A DNA stretch of 64,000 bases, from NCBI GenBank assembly GCA_029582165.1, contig CM055886.1:20542169-20606168 (forward strand), read 5' to 3'. The notes below the pieces were generated by a model, which did no database searches, was not told the origin of the DNA, and worked only from the letters and a program-made list of their open reading frames with translations. Source of the DNA: Portulaca oleracea. Taxonomy: Eukaryota; Streptophyta; Magnoliopsida; Caryophyllales; Portulacaceae. This document shows, piece by piece, positions 54,793 to 64,000 of the stretch (position 1 is the stretch's first letter; each line of letters starts with the position of its first letter). The position numbers and the translations under genes are program-made.

Positions 54793-55154
54793 TGCTTGGT
54801 GATTTCAATGGTGGTGTGCCTGTATCCATTGAGGTGATCGATTCCATTGCCCTTGAAGTTCTAGCTGTGGTGTGCCTGTATCAGCTCGAGCCCCAAGCCT
54901 ATCTCTATTTACTGTTTGATTGTAAGTTTGTTCATCCAATCATCATTTCATCATCATCCATTTCATCTATTTCATCCATTTGTTCATTGGTGTTTGTGCT
55001 ATGTTTGAAAGGAGGTGGTAGTTGATTTTCTGTGTGAGGTCTGTTTTGGGTGTGTTTGTGCTTGATTTTCTATTGTAAGGCCAGAATCTGTGTGTTCTGT
55101 GTTAATGTGGTGTACTGCGGGGTCATTACTCTGATCTTAGCGACCTTGCATATA
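54793..55154 (+). repeat. Truncated 5' LTR of gypsy element
   Basis: Aligns with the 3' part of the right LTR, starting at GCTTGGTGA. It begins directly at the end of the 120-bp duplicated target segment. Confidence 0.82.
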
Positions 55155-55223
55155 TTATAATTGGTATCAAAGCTGAGTTTCATCTTGGAGGAAGGTCTGT
55201 TTGTGTTATTTGTGTTGTTTATG

Positions 55224-56393
55224 ATGTCGGGCTGTAGTAAAACACCTCAGGAAGTAGCAGAACAAGCCTTGAGGTAGAAGGAGGAAATGGAGGGGGAAAT
55301 GAAAATTATGAGTGAATAGTTGCAATATTATATGAGGTTGCATAGGAGAGAGATCAATAGGGAGACTGATGAGTATGAAGAAGAAGAAGAGGAGAACCCT
55401 TTTAGTGAAACTGGAAGAGGAGGCAGAGGTCCTACACATTTCAGGAGAAGGAGGCATGTAAGAAGGTCACCTAGGAGTAGTGGAGATGAATCTGGGAGTA
55501 GGAGGGAAAGGGAAGAAAGGAGGGAAGAGAGAAGAGTTGAGAAGTTGGATTTCAAAATAGATATCCCTGAGTATGGAGGTGAGTTGGATCCTGATGTATT
55601 TCTGGATTGGTTACAAACAGTGGAGAGGGTGTTTGATTTGAAGGAAGTGTCTGTGGAGAGTAAGGTGAAGTCGGTTGCATTAAAGTTGAAGAAATATGCA
55701 TCTACATGGTGGAACAACTTGCAAAGGAGGAGAAAGGAAATCAATGAACCTAAGGTCAATACACGGGTTGAAATGAGGCAGAAGCTCAAGGAGAAATTCC
55801 TACCTGAAAGTTACATGAAGGAGAATTATTTCAAGCTTCAACACTTGGTCCAAGGTAGCAAATCTGTTGAGGAGTATACCAAGGAGTTTGAGCATCTACT
55901 GTGGAAATGTAACATGAAGGAGAATGAAATTCAAACCTATGTGAGGTATCTTGCAGGATTGAATGATAATATCAAGAATGTTGTTGAGCTACAAGTGTAT
56001 CATTCACTTAATGAGCTGAGTTCTTTAGCTCATAAGGTGGAACAGCAGAAGAAAGCCCAAAGGAAGGAGTATGAAAGCAAGTACCCACCCAAAGCCTATC
56101 CTCAAACCAAATCAGACCACTATACCAAATCCTATAACCCACCTCAAAGAACGCATCCATCCCCACAACGTCAAACCAGATATACAGCCCCTAAACCACC
56201 TCAAACACAATCCCGAAATCCCCCACAAAGAACCCCAGTTCCTACCAATCGACCATTCCCTGAGAGGAGATGTTTTAGATGTCACGGTCTTGGACATCTA
56301 GCATCAGAATGTCCAAACAGAAGAGCAGTGACCTTAGCAGAATACCAAGCAGTATTGTTTGTTGAACCTGAGTCAGTTGTTGAGGAAGAATAG
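55224..56393 (+). pseudogene. Gypsy gag
   Basis: The ATG at 55224 gives MSGCSKTPQEVAEQALR, then two in-frame TAG codons (before 55320), where CAG glutamine codons are likely ancestral. From 55320 the frame is open to 56393. It has a Retrotrans_gag domain (FLDWLQTVERVF, ALKLKKYASTWWNNL, KFLPESYMKENYFKLQ, GSKSVEEYTKEFEHLL) and a zinc knuckle CFRCHGLGHLASEC (CX2CX4HX4C). Gag packages the element RNA. Confidence 0.88.
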
Positions 56394-57114
56394 TTTGATG
56401 AACCTGAGGGAGATCTTGTATATGATGAAGAGGAAGTTGAGGCCAGACTAGATGAAGGCGAAATGTTGGTGATCAAGAGGATCCTTAGTAGTACAACAGT
56501 TGATGAGGAAGCTGAGCAGAGGGAGAATATTTTCCACACTCGATGTACTGTTCTTGGGAAGATATGTTCCTTAATTATTGATGGAGGCAGCTGTACAATT
56601 GCAGCATCAGAAACTATGGTGCAGAAGCTGAATTTGCCAACCGGTCGTCACCCAGCACTTACACCATCCAGTGGCTAAGTCAAAGCAAAGGTATCAAAAT
56701 CTCATCTAGATGCCTTGTGAATTTTTCAATTGGTCCAGTTTATAAAGATGAAGTGTGGTGTGATGTTATACCTATGGATGCTTGTCATTTGTTGTTGGGA
56801 AAACCTTGGTTGTTTGATAGATCTGTTAACCATGATGGAAGAGCTAATACTTATTCCCTTAACTTGAACCACAAAAAGATTGTCCTCACTCCACTTAAAC
56901 CATCCCAGCTCACAAAAAGAAGCAAAAACCTCATTGTTTAACCATCCCTTGATGTGATCTTGCCAGCTGAATATCATGAGTTCTGTGAACAGAAGGAGTT
57001 TCTTTTGCTTGATCTTGATGTTGAACCAGCCTCACAAAATGAGCCAGCCCCACAAAATAGCCATCCTTTATTCCAACCCATCCTAAGCCAGTACCTACAT
57101 GTTTTCCAGAAGAA
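56394..57114 (+). pseudogene. Gypsy protease region
   Basis: SLIIDGGSCTIAASETMVQ (in 56463-56678) is the active-site region of a plant gypsy aspartic protease, where DGGS replaces the common DSGA form, as in several plant gypsy families. A shift follows, then VWCDVIPMDACHLLLGKPW (in 56717-56941), the second half of the domain. Stops at 56391 and 56939 interrupt it. Confidence 0.8.
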
Positions 57115-57850
57115 ATGCCATCAGGTTTACCCCCTAAGAGAGATATCCAGCAAAAAAATGACCTCATCCCAGGATCTATCTTACCAAATAAACCAGCTTA
57201 TAGAATGACCCCTGCTGAAACCAAGGAAATCCAGAGGCAAGTTGATGAGTTGTTGGAGAAAGGAATGATCAAAGAGAGCTTGAGCCCTTGTGCAGTGCCA
57301 ACTTTGTTGGTTCCTAAGAAAGATGGAAGTTAGAGGATGTGTATTGAATGTAGAGCCATCAACAAGATTACTATCAAGTATAGGTACCCTATTCCAAGAA
57401 TTGAGGATATGCTTGATGAGCTCCATAGCTCAACTGTGTTTTTAAAGATTGATGTGAGGAGTGGTTACTACCAGATCAGAAATTATGAGGGAGATGAGTG
57501 GAAAACAACCTTTAAGACTAAGGGAGGTCTGTATGAGTGGTTAGTCATGCCTTTTGGTTTGACCAATGCACCATCAACATTTATGAGACTTATGAACCAG
57601 GTTCCGAAGCCTTTGATTGGGAAGTGTATTGTTGTTTATTTTGATGACATACTCATTTATAGCCAATCTGAAATGGAGCATGTTAGACACTTGAGGAGTG
57701 TTATGGAGATCTTGAGTAAGGAGCAGTTGTATAGGAACCTCAAGAAGTGCCAATTCTTCACCGGCCAAGTTATATTCCTTGGTTATATTGTGACATCAGA
57801 AGGTATTCAAGTAGATGAGGAAAAGGTCAAAGCATTCAGAGAATGACCTG
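57115..57850 (+). pseudogene. Gypsy reverse transcriptase
   Basis: One frame with a single TAG at 57331-57333, probably a former Trp codon (DGS-W-RMC). Motifs: [81 protein letters not shown], and catalytic [11 protein letters not shown] near 57640. The frame then meets a TGA at 57844-57846, again in a Trp position. Confidence 0.92.
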
Positions 57851-58494
57851 TTCCTACATTTATCCAGCAAATCAGGAGTTTTCATGGATTAACATCTTTC
57901 TATAGGAGATTTGTGAGGAACTTCAGCACTATTTTAGCTTCCATGACTGAATTAGTAAAGGGGAAGAGTTTTACTTAGACACCAGCTGCACAGAAAGCTT
58001 TAGAGGAGACTAAAAGGCAGTTAACCTCGACTCCAGTTTTGGTATTACCTTGTTTTTGCCAAAGTCTTTGAAGTGGAGTGTGATGCCTCAGGAGTGGGCG
58101 TTGGAGCAGTGTTGACTCAAGAAGGAAAACCAGTAGCTTATTTCAGTGAGAAACTCAATGAGGCCAAGAGGAAATACAATACATATGATAAGGAGTTATT
58201 AGAGCTTTGCAACATTGGAGGCATTATCTTATTGGAGCTGAATTTATTCTACACAATGATCATGAGGCCCTCAAGTTCATTCAGGGGAAGTATAAGCTCA
58301 ATACTAGACATGCTACTTGGGTGGAGTTCATGCAGCAATTTTATTTTGTGATCCATCATAAATTTGGGAAGCTTAACAAAGGAGCTGATGCATTGTCCAG
58401 GAGGTATTTGTTGTTGCAAGTTTTGGATGCAAGTGTGCTTGGTTTTGAACAGTTGAAAGCTTTGTATGAGAATGATGAAGATTTTGGAGAGTAG
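57851..58494 (+). pseudogene. Gypsy RT connection and RNase H
   Basis: SFHGLTSFYRRFVRNFS, a TAG at 57976-57978, then after a shift [16 protein letters not shown] and [21 protein letters not shown] (58073 on), and after another shift [14 protein letters not shown] and GADALSRR. These are the RNase H motifs of gypsy elements. Not functional. Confidence 0.85.
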
Positions 58495-58559
58495 TACCAG
58501 AAGTGCAAAGGACATCCTCAAAGTCTATATCACATAAACCAGAGATTTCTCTTCAAAGG

Positions 58560-59913
58560 AGCAAGGTTATGTATTCTAAGAAGCAGTTTTAGAGAGTTGT
58601 TGATTTCTGAAGTTCATGGAGGTTGCTTAGCAGGTCATTATGGCATTGAGAAGACCCTTCTTTTGTTGAAGGAACACTATTGTCGGCCTAAAATGACGAG
58701 AGATGTGGAGCATTGGATCAAGAGGTGTGCAACTTGTCAATTGGCCAAGAGTCACAGCTTACCTCAAGGGCTATATACACCTTTGCCAGTCCCAAACAGT
58801 CCTTGGGAGGACATCAGCCTAGACTTCATTGTTGGTCTACCAAGAACTCAATGAGGGAAAGATTCAATCATGGTAGAGTTGTTGATAGATTCAGTAAAAT
58901 GGCTCACTTTATTGCATGTCATACCATCTATGATGCTGTGAGGGTGGCTTAATTGTATTTCTAGGAGGTAGTGAAACTCCATGGAGTTCCCAAGAGCATG
59001 GTTTCAGATAGGGATGTCAAGTTCCTAAGTCATTTTTGGGTTACTCTTTGGAAGAAGTTGGGCACTCAACTGAAGTATAGCACAGCTTGTCATCATCAAA
59101 CAAATGGGCAAACAGAGGTTACAAACAGGACACTTAGAACACTATTGAGGTTACTGATATCCACAAAAAAAAATAGGATGGGACACCCTTTTGTCTCATG
59201 CTGAATTTGCTTTTAATAGAGCACCATCAAAGACAACTGGCCTTTCCCCATTCTAGGTTGTCTATGGTAGAAATCCTATAACTCCATTGGATTTATCCCT
59301 ACTAACAAATTCTATGAGGTTTAGTTATGAAGCAGGTAAACATGCAGAGGAGATTAAGAAGCTTCATCAACAAGTCAGGGAGAAGATCATCAAGTATTCT
59401 GAGCAAGTTTCTACATCAGTAAACAAGCATAGAAGGAAGATGGTTTTCCAACCAGGAGATTTAGTGTGGATTCATCTAAAGAAGGATAGATTTCCAAGCA
59501 AGAGGAAGGGAAAGCTAACACCAAGAGCAGATGGACCTTTTGAAGTACTTGAGAGGATTGGAGACAATGCTTACAAGTTAAACCTTTCTGAAGAATCTGG
59601 AGGCAGTGCTACATTCAACGTTGCACATTTGAAGCTATACTTTCCAAAGCATGAAGACCTTCAAAGTTTGAGGACAAACTTTCCTCAATCTGGGGAGGAT
59701 GATGGAGGTCCTCCATTAGAACTAGCATCAGAAGCAGCAACGACCTCATCAACACCAATATTGAGGCCATCATCATCAACATCAAACACTGACATCCAAG
59801 AGTGTTTTACAATGGTCCAACAAGTCATAAGGTCGTCCAACAACAGCAACATCAACACCAGCAACAGCAGCCAGCTAGTGAGGCTATTTCTCAATTCCAT
59901 ATCTTTGGATTGA
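58560..59913 (+). pseudogene. Gypsy integrase
   Basis: HHCC zinc-binding domain (GHYGIEKTLLLLKEHY, WIKRCATCQLAKSHS), catalytic core ([52 protein letters not shown]) and C-terminal domain (FQPGDLVWIHLKKDRFPSKR, GPFEVLERIGDNAYKLNL). Stops at about 58852, 58950 and 58962 and shifts near 59200 break it. The tail past HLKLYFPKHEDL lacks a recognisable chromodomain. Confidence 0.88.
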
Positions 59914-60115
59914 GGTCCTCACTAGTGCTTTGAAGACTTCACTTTAGAGCTGTTGAGGACTTTCCAGCTCAGTGAAGATATTTGCCAGTTCTGAGGTCCT
60001 CTTTGAAGACATCACTTCTGGACTGTTTAGGATATTCCAGTTCTGTGAGGTGATCCTGCATTGAGGTCCTCCATGCAAACTTTATTTCCAAGTTGTTGAG
60101 GTGATTTAACCGTTT

Positions 60116-60797
60116 TGTAATAACGAGATGCATTTGTTGTCTTTTATTACCTTTTATTTTGATGTAATCCAGATTGTAATGAGCCTTAATTAGCTTACTA
60201 AGTTAGTTAAGTAGCTTAATGCTTAATTAGGGAGTTTCTTGAGCAAGGGGAAACCCTTAATCAGCTAGCTCAACCCTAGGTTTAAATACTTTGTATCCGG
60301 CAGCTTGAGGGGATGATCTATCAGTGAAATCAATAGCATTTTGAGTGCCTTATTGAGCCTCTTGTTTGTGAGTGACGTCAAACTCTCATCCTTGGTTAAT
60401 TCTACTACAGTATCAAGGATTTGGCAATCCTTGTGGTGGGTATAGAGCTTGGTGACTTCAGTGATGGTGTGCCTGTATCGATTGAGGTGATCGAGTCCAT
60501 TGCCCTTGAAGTTCTAGCTCTGGTGTGCCTGTATCAGCTCAAGCCTCAAGCTTATCTCTATTTACTGTTTGATTGTAAGTTTGTTCATCCGATCATCATT
60601 TCATCATGATCCATTTCATCCATTGTTCATTGGTGTTTGTGCTCTATTTTAAAGGAGGTTGTAGTTGATTTTCTGTGTGAGGTTTGTTTTGCGTGTGTTT
60701 GTGCTTTATTCTCTGTTGCGAGGCCAGAATCTGTGAGTTGTGTGTTAATTTGGTGTACTGTGGGGTCATTACTCTGATCTTGGCGATGTTGCATACA
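60116..60797 (+). repeat. 3' LTR of gypsy element
   Basis: The right end is set by the start of the duplicated 120-bp segment; the start near TGTAATAACG is an estimate. It contains TTTAAATACTTTG near 60281 as a TATA-like site. Confidence 0.6.
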
Positions 60798-60800
60798 TCA

Positions 60801-60920
60801 CTAACACATAGGTCCTATTTATAGTCAAGACTACAACACAATATTGCGGTTAATAATCATATTAACTTTCCAAAAACATGTGTTTCCTAATAATTTGATA
60901 CTACATTCCAAAGTAATATT
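60801..60920. repeat. 120-bp direct duplication, right copy
   Basis: Same segment as 54673-54792 with a few differences (GCGGTTAATAATCAT against GCGTATAATAATAAT; one further base near the end). Continues into the rest of the host solo LTR. Confidence 0.88.
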
Positions 60921-61274
60921 ATATTTCCATGTGATTGCCCTATCACAATTTGGTAACAAATATAATATTTTTCACTTTATATAATATCTTTCCTTAATTA
61001 ACACAATCTTGGGAGATCTTCAATATTATATGAAACTTGTCCACCAAGCATAATCTTAGCTTTCCAAAATTCATCCCACCAAAATAATAATTTTGGCTCC
61101 ACATAATTAACCCAACACATCTTTGGCTTTGCAAGGAGACCCTTGAGTAGCCGACATATCTCGTAGCTAATAAGTGGGTCTACATCAGCTTTCTATCCAT
61201 ATTGATGTTGAGGTGTTGGGTTCAAACTTGGGCATGGAGAGAATTGGCAAAGAAGGAGGAAATGAGCTATCAGC

Positions 61275-61415
61275 AGGCCGCACGATAATGCCAAAAGGGC
61301 GCACAATCGTGCATAATTTGAATGCCTGGGTCTTTTGAACAAACCCAGGAGTGCGATCGTGTCGGATGACCGCACGATACTGCCACCCTTCCCGAGGGTC
61401 CTACACGATCGTGCC
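61275..61415. repeat. GCACGATCGTGC-type palindrome array
   Basis: Five variants (CGCACGATAATGCC, CGCACAATCGTGCA, GTGCGATCGTGTC, CGCACGATACTGCC, ACACGATCGTGCC) spaced roughly 20-40 bp. Confidence 0.75.
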
Positions 61416-61944
61416 GATCTTGGAGGAAACCCAAGTGGTAACTAGGGGCACCGATCGCGTACCCATCTGGAGCGTATCGAGTTGGGGCCCCAGCCTCGGG
61501 ATCCATGGTTTCCAAGTCTATCCTCACCCCGTCCAAAGAACACGAAGAAATCAACTCCAAGGTCGGGTGTGGAGTGCATTTCAAGGTGGACCCGGGTCCC
61601 TGGAGGCATGAATCGATCATCGTTGGTTGTGGTATCCACTTCAAATGGGACCCCGGACCATGGGAGTGGAGCTAGGAGTCCTTCTGGGGACCTACATCGG
61701 ACCTTTAAATGGGTTCGGAATCTTTCGAAAAGAATAAGCGAAAAAGGGTCAACGTGGGTTGTCGGAATGGATGTGCCTTCACTCTTTGTGTCATAACTCC
61801 TTCAATATAACTTTGATAGGCCTCAAATTTTGGGAGCATAAAGTACACACCGAGAGCTTTCCATCGATATGTTATGGACCTAAAACAGAGTCTGGATGAA
61901 GAAGTTATGTGTGTTTGCAGTCGGCAGGGAAAAACTGTCCAAAG

Positions 61945-62105
61945 GGACGTCGCGCCGCGATGCCTAGGGTCGCGCCCGCGACATCCTGCTGCCTCAGATC
62001 TGTCGCGCCCGCGAAGCCCATTGTCACGCCTGCGACCCTCTTCTGCCCAAATGTCGTTCCTGCGCCCGTTGCCCCGCCGCACCCGCAACGCCCTGCTGCG
62101 ACGCG
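61945..62105 (+). repeat. GC-rich GCGCCCGCGAC-type array
   Basis: Copies such as TCGCGCCCGCGACA, TCGCGCCCGCGAAG, TCACGCCTGCGACC and CCGCACCCGCAACG. It resembles the array at 11400-11810 and, like it, lies upstream of a TATA-like motif. Confidence 0.75.
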
Positions 62106-63040
62106 TGTTTTGTGGATAATCGATGTAATTTTCTGTTTTACCCCCCATTAGTATAAATACCCCCTTAGCTTATTTCCTAGGTAGTTTTTGCTGAATATGA
62201 ATGTGATGCTTAAGTATTGTTAGGGTTTCTCCCTTGTTCTCTCAAAAATCTTGTTATCTTTATCCAATCAAGTTTGGTGGTGACTCAAGTCATTCCTTTA
62301 GTGATTATTTAGTGAATTACCTTGGATAATCATGGTGGGGTGTTAGGCCTTGAGTTGTGGTTCTCCTTGCTCAAGGTCATATCCAACCTTTGGGTGTTCA
62401 AGACCCTTGTTCATGTTGAATATCGATCATCCATCATCGCTGAAGCCACCCATCCATGCGACGGTAATCCTCCACCATCTCACACGATCGTGCCATCCCA
62501 TCCGTAGAAGCTCGCATGATCGTGTCGCCCTACCGCACGTTCGTACAATTATCAATCCAAGCCCAAATTGGGGGTTTTGAGCGGGCGCACGATCGTGATG
62601 TCTAGAAATGAGTGAATTTATATGTCTTCTCTCTTCTTTTATGTTCTTGATCTCCCTTATAATGACCCATTTACCCCCACTAATGTGTAGTTGAATACCC
62701 TTTAAGCTAGGTTATTTGTAATAGGCGTATCTTAATCCTTGATTGTAATCCCTTGGGTAGTTTTTGACCCTAAAATGTAAGTTATGTCTTTCATGGGGAA
62801 GGACTAGCCCCTTTGCCATTTAATTTATGTGTTGAGAAGAAAGACATCAACTTTGATGATTAATTGAAATGGTATTTTTGAGACCAGCTCAAACTCGATC
62901 CCTTCAAAAATCTTATTACTTTATCCAAAATTTACATGATTTGGTGGTGTTTTAAGTCATTTCTTTATTGAGCTTGTGGTGGTTACTCTTCATCAAGATC
63001 ATGGTGGGGTGTTCAGTCCTTGAGTGGGGTTTATTCCATA

Positions 63041-64000
63041 TTTTACCTGTTTTTATCCCCTTTATTTATGACTTATTAATTGTTTTCAGTAATTAAATTA
63101 GGAATTATTGTTATGTTATTATTCATTTTACATGTTTATTTAGATTTGTTATTCATTATTTTCATTTTAGTTTTAATTATTAACATTAATAAGAAAATCA
63201 AACAAAAATGCTAAAAGAAGAAGAGAAAACCAAGAAAAAGAAATAAAGAGCATAATCCTATGCAAAAATCCAGCCCAAAATCCCTTTCACCCAGCCACTA
63301 CTACCAGCCCAGAGCAGCCCCAACCTACCTTCTCCTTCCCTACAAACCCGCCTGACCTAGCTACTCAATTACCCAGCCTCGACAACCCAAACCCATATTC
63401 CTAACTGTAGGACCCCGGGAAAAGTGAGACCACTTTTCTCCGTGAGGCGCTACTTAAACGATCGGGAGCGGACTAAGGTTGCTTAATCCTTAAATAAGGA
63501 TATTTTTATTTTATGAAATTCGTTTTCGGGATGGTGAAATTTTATTTATTTTACAAACTCTTTTATATTATTAAAATATATGAAATTACACTAAAATAAT
63601 TTACTAATGAATTTAGTACCGGCCCATTATTCCATCCGGGCCCAAGAATTAGCAAAGGGACCACCATGAGGCCCTAAAACCCGCGCGGGTTTTATGGCTC
63701 CATGGACTGAGCCCTGTGCAACTTCGAACCAAGGAAAATGGGATGAAGATTAATAAAACCTGTGCGGGTTTTGTTGATCTTCTGACCCATTTTCTTTAGG
63801 TAGCCTTAGATTAATAAAAGGTGGTACTAAAACATTTGTAATGATTTTTTTGTGTGATTATCGTCTATTTTAAATAACTAAAAGAATTTATAAAAAGTAA
63901 TAAGAGTCGCCAGCCGATTTAAAGAAACCGACAAACCATGAAAATAATAAAAATAACTCCGGTCTACGAAACCCGATTCCAAGTCTGGGGGTAAGGTTAC
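63041..64000. other. Intergenic DNA at the window edge
   Basis: No gene recognised. An 18-bp perfect palindrome (63676-63693) and a near copy (63756-63773) are present. Near the edge, GAGTCGCCAGCCGATTTAA and CGGTCTACGAAACCCGATTC resemble sequence often found near Ogre/Tat-type gypsy ends, from memory. The element would continue outside the window. Confidence 0.35.

Larger units (their letters stand above)
54793..60800 (+). mobile_element. Ty3/gypsy retrotransposon, decayed, 5' LTR truncated
   Basis: Left LTR remnant 54793-55154 matches 60446-60797 of the right LTR. TTGGTATCAAAGC at 55161 is the primer site. The interior has gag, protease, reverse transcriptase, RNase H and integrase in gypsy order, with many stops and shifts. 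The right LTR probably starts near 60116 (TGTAATAACG), so the left one lacks its first 300 bases or more. No chromodomain was recognised after integrase. Likely a chromovirus relative; lineage uncertain. Confidence 0.85.
54358..61117 (-). mobile_element. Solo LTR interrupted by a gypsy element
   Basis: On the plus strand the outer parts are 54358-54792 (starts TGTTAGGATTCTCAGG) and 60921-61117 (ends AATTAACCCAACA). A perfect 5-bp duplication CATCT flanks them (54353-54357 and 61118-61122). A TATA-like CTATAAATAGGACC on the minus strand (54679-54692) sets the orientation. No interior belongs to it, so it is a solo LTR of about 630 bp into which the gypsy element came later. Confidence 0.8.
61190..63040 (+). 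mobile_element. LTR-like tracts with palindromic arrays
   Basis: Two related backbones follow each other. 62232-62365 and 62899-63035 share phrases (TCAAAAATCTT, TTTGGTGGTG, CAAGTCATT, ATCATGGTGGGGTGTT). The first is preceded by a GCGCCCGCGAC-type array (61945-62105) and TATAAATACCC near 62151; the second by GCACGATCGTGC-type palindromes (62480-62600). They look like LTR portions of two members of one retrotransposon family. No coding region or clear LTR ends were found. Confidence 0.5.

Noticed and set aside
61874..62151. Coding potential in 80-codon frames near 62 kb
   Set aside because: They cover the GC-rich palindromic array and carry no domain; more likely LTR sequence.

Overview
This is a window of an AT-rich eudicot plant nuclear genome. 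It is packed with nested transposable elements around one clearly intact host gene. The evidence for a plant is an intron-containing ECERIFERUM1 (CER1) gene, Ty1/copia and Ty3/gypsy elements primed by initiator-Met tRNA, a Cassandra-type 5S-bearing element, TRIMs, Stowaway and Mutator-type MITEs, a CACTA element and a plant L1-type LINE. I cannot name the species.

Layout. 0-8 kb: TRIM, Stowaway MITE, a Mutator-like element with a 7-bp A/T satellite inserted inside another MITE, then a full-length but broken copia element (2612-7934, TSD TATAG). 8-16 kb: a reverse-strand TRIM, a reverse-strand solo LTR (9810-10640, TSD ATTTT), a probable gypsy solo LTR with GC-rich repeats, a Cassandra element and MITE pieces. 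16-27 kb: a reverse-strand LINE split by a gag-only LTR element (16753-20933, TSD GTGTC). The LINE appears to sit in a (TA)n tract between two (TA)n-targeting Mutator-like elements, one of which carries the first exon of a MINDY-type deubiquitinase. 27-33 kb: MITEs, a SINE-like unit, decayed copia pieces and a TRIM-like repeat. 33-35 kb: a small LTR element (33002-35027, TSD GTACT) that carries pieces of two host genes, a PDX1 vitamin B6 synthase and an F-box/FBD/LRR protein, plus a gag remnant. 35.8-40.6 kb: the CER1 gene, ten exons encoding 621 residues. 41-45 kb: an LTR-like stretch with palindromic repeats and unassigned DNA. 45.4-52.6 kb: a second gag-only LTR element (TSD AAAGA) with a CACTA transposon in its 5' LTR. 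52.6-61.1 kb: a Mutator-type MITE, microsatellites and a solo LTR (TSD CATCT) broken by a decayed gypsy element. 61-64 kb: LTR-like tracts with palindromic repeat arrays.

How the parts relate. Only CER1 looks functional; it should act in wax alkane synthesis at the endoplasmic reticulum. Everything else is mobile or derived from mobile DNA. The gag-only family (two full copies and a solo LTR) has no pol and must depend on an autonomous SIRE-like copia. The gene-carrying element at 33-35 kb likewise has LTRs, primer site and purine tract but no pol. It is the most interesting object in the window.
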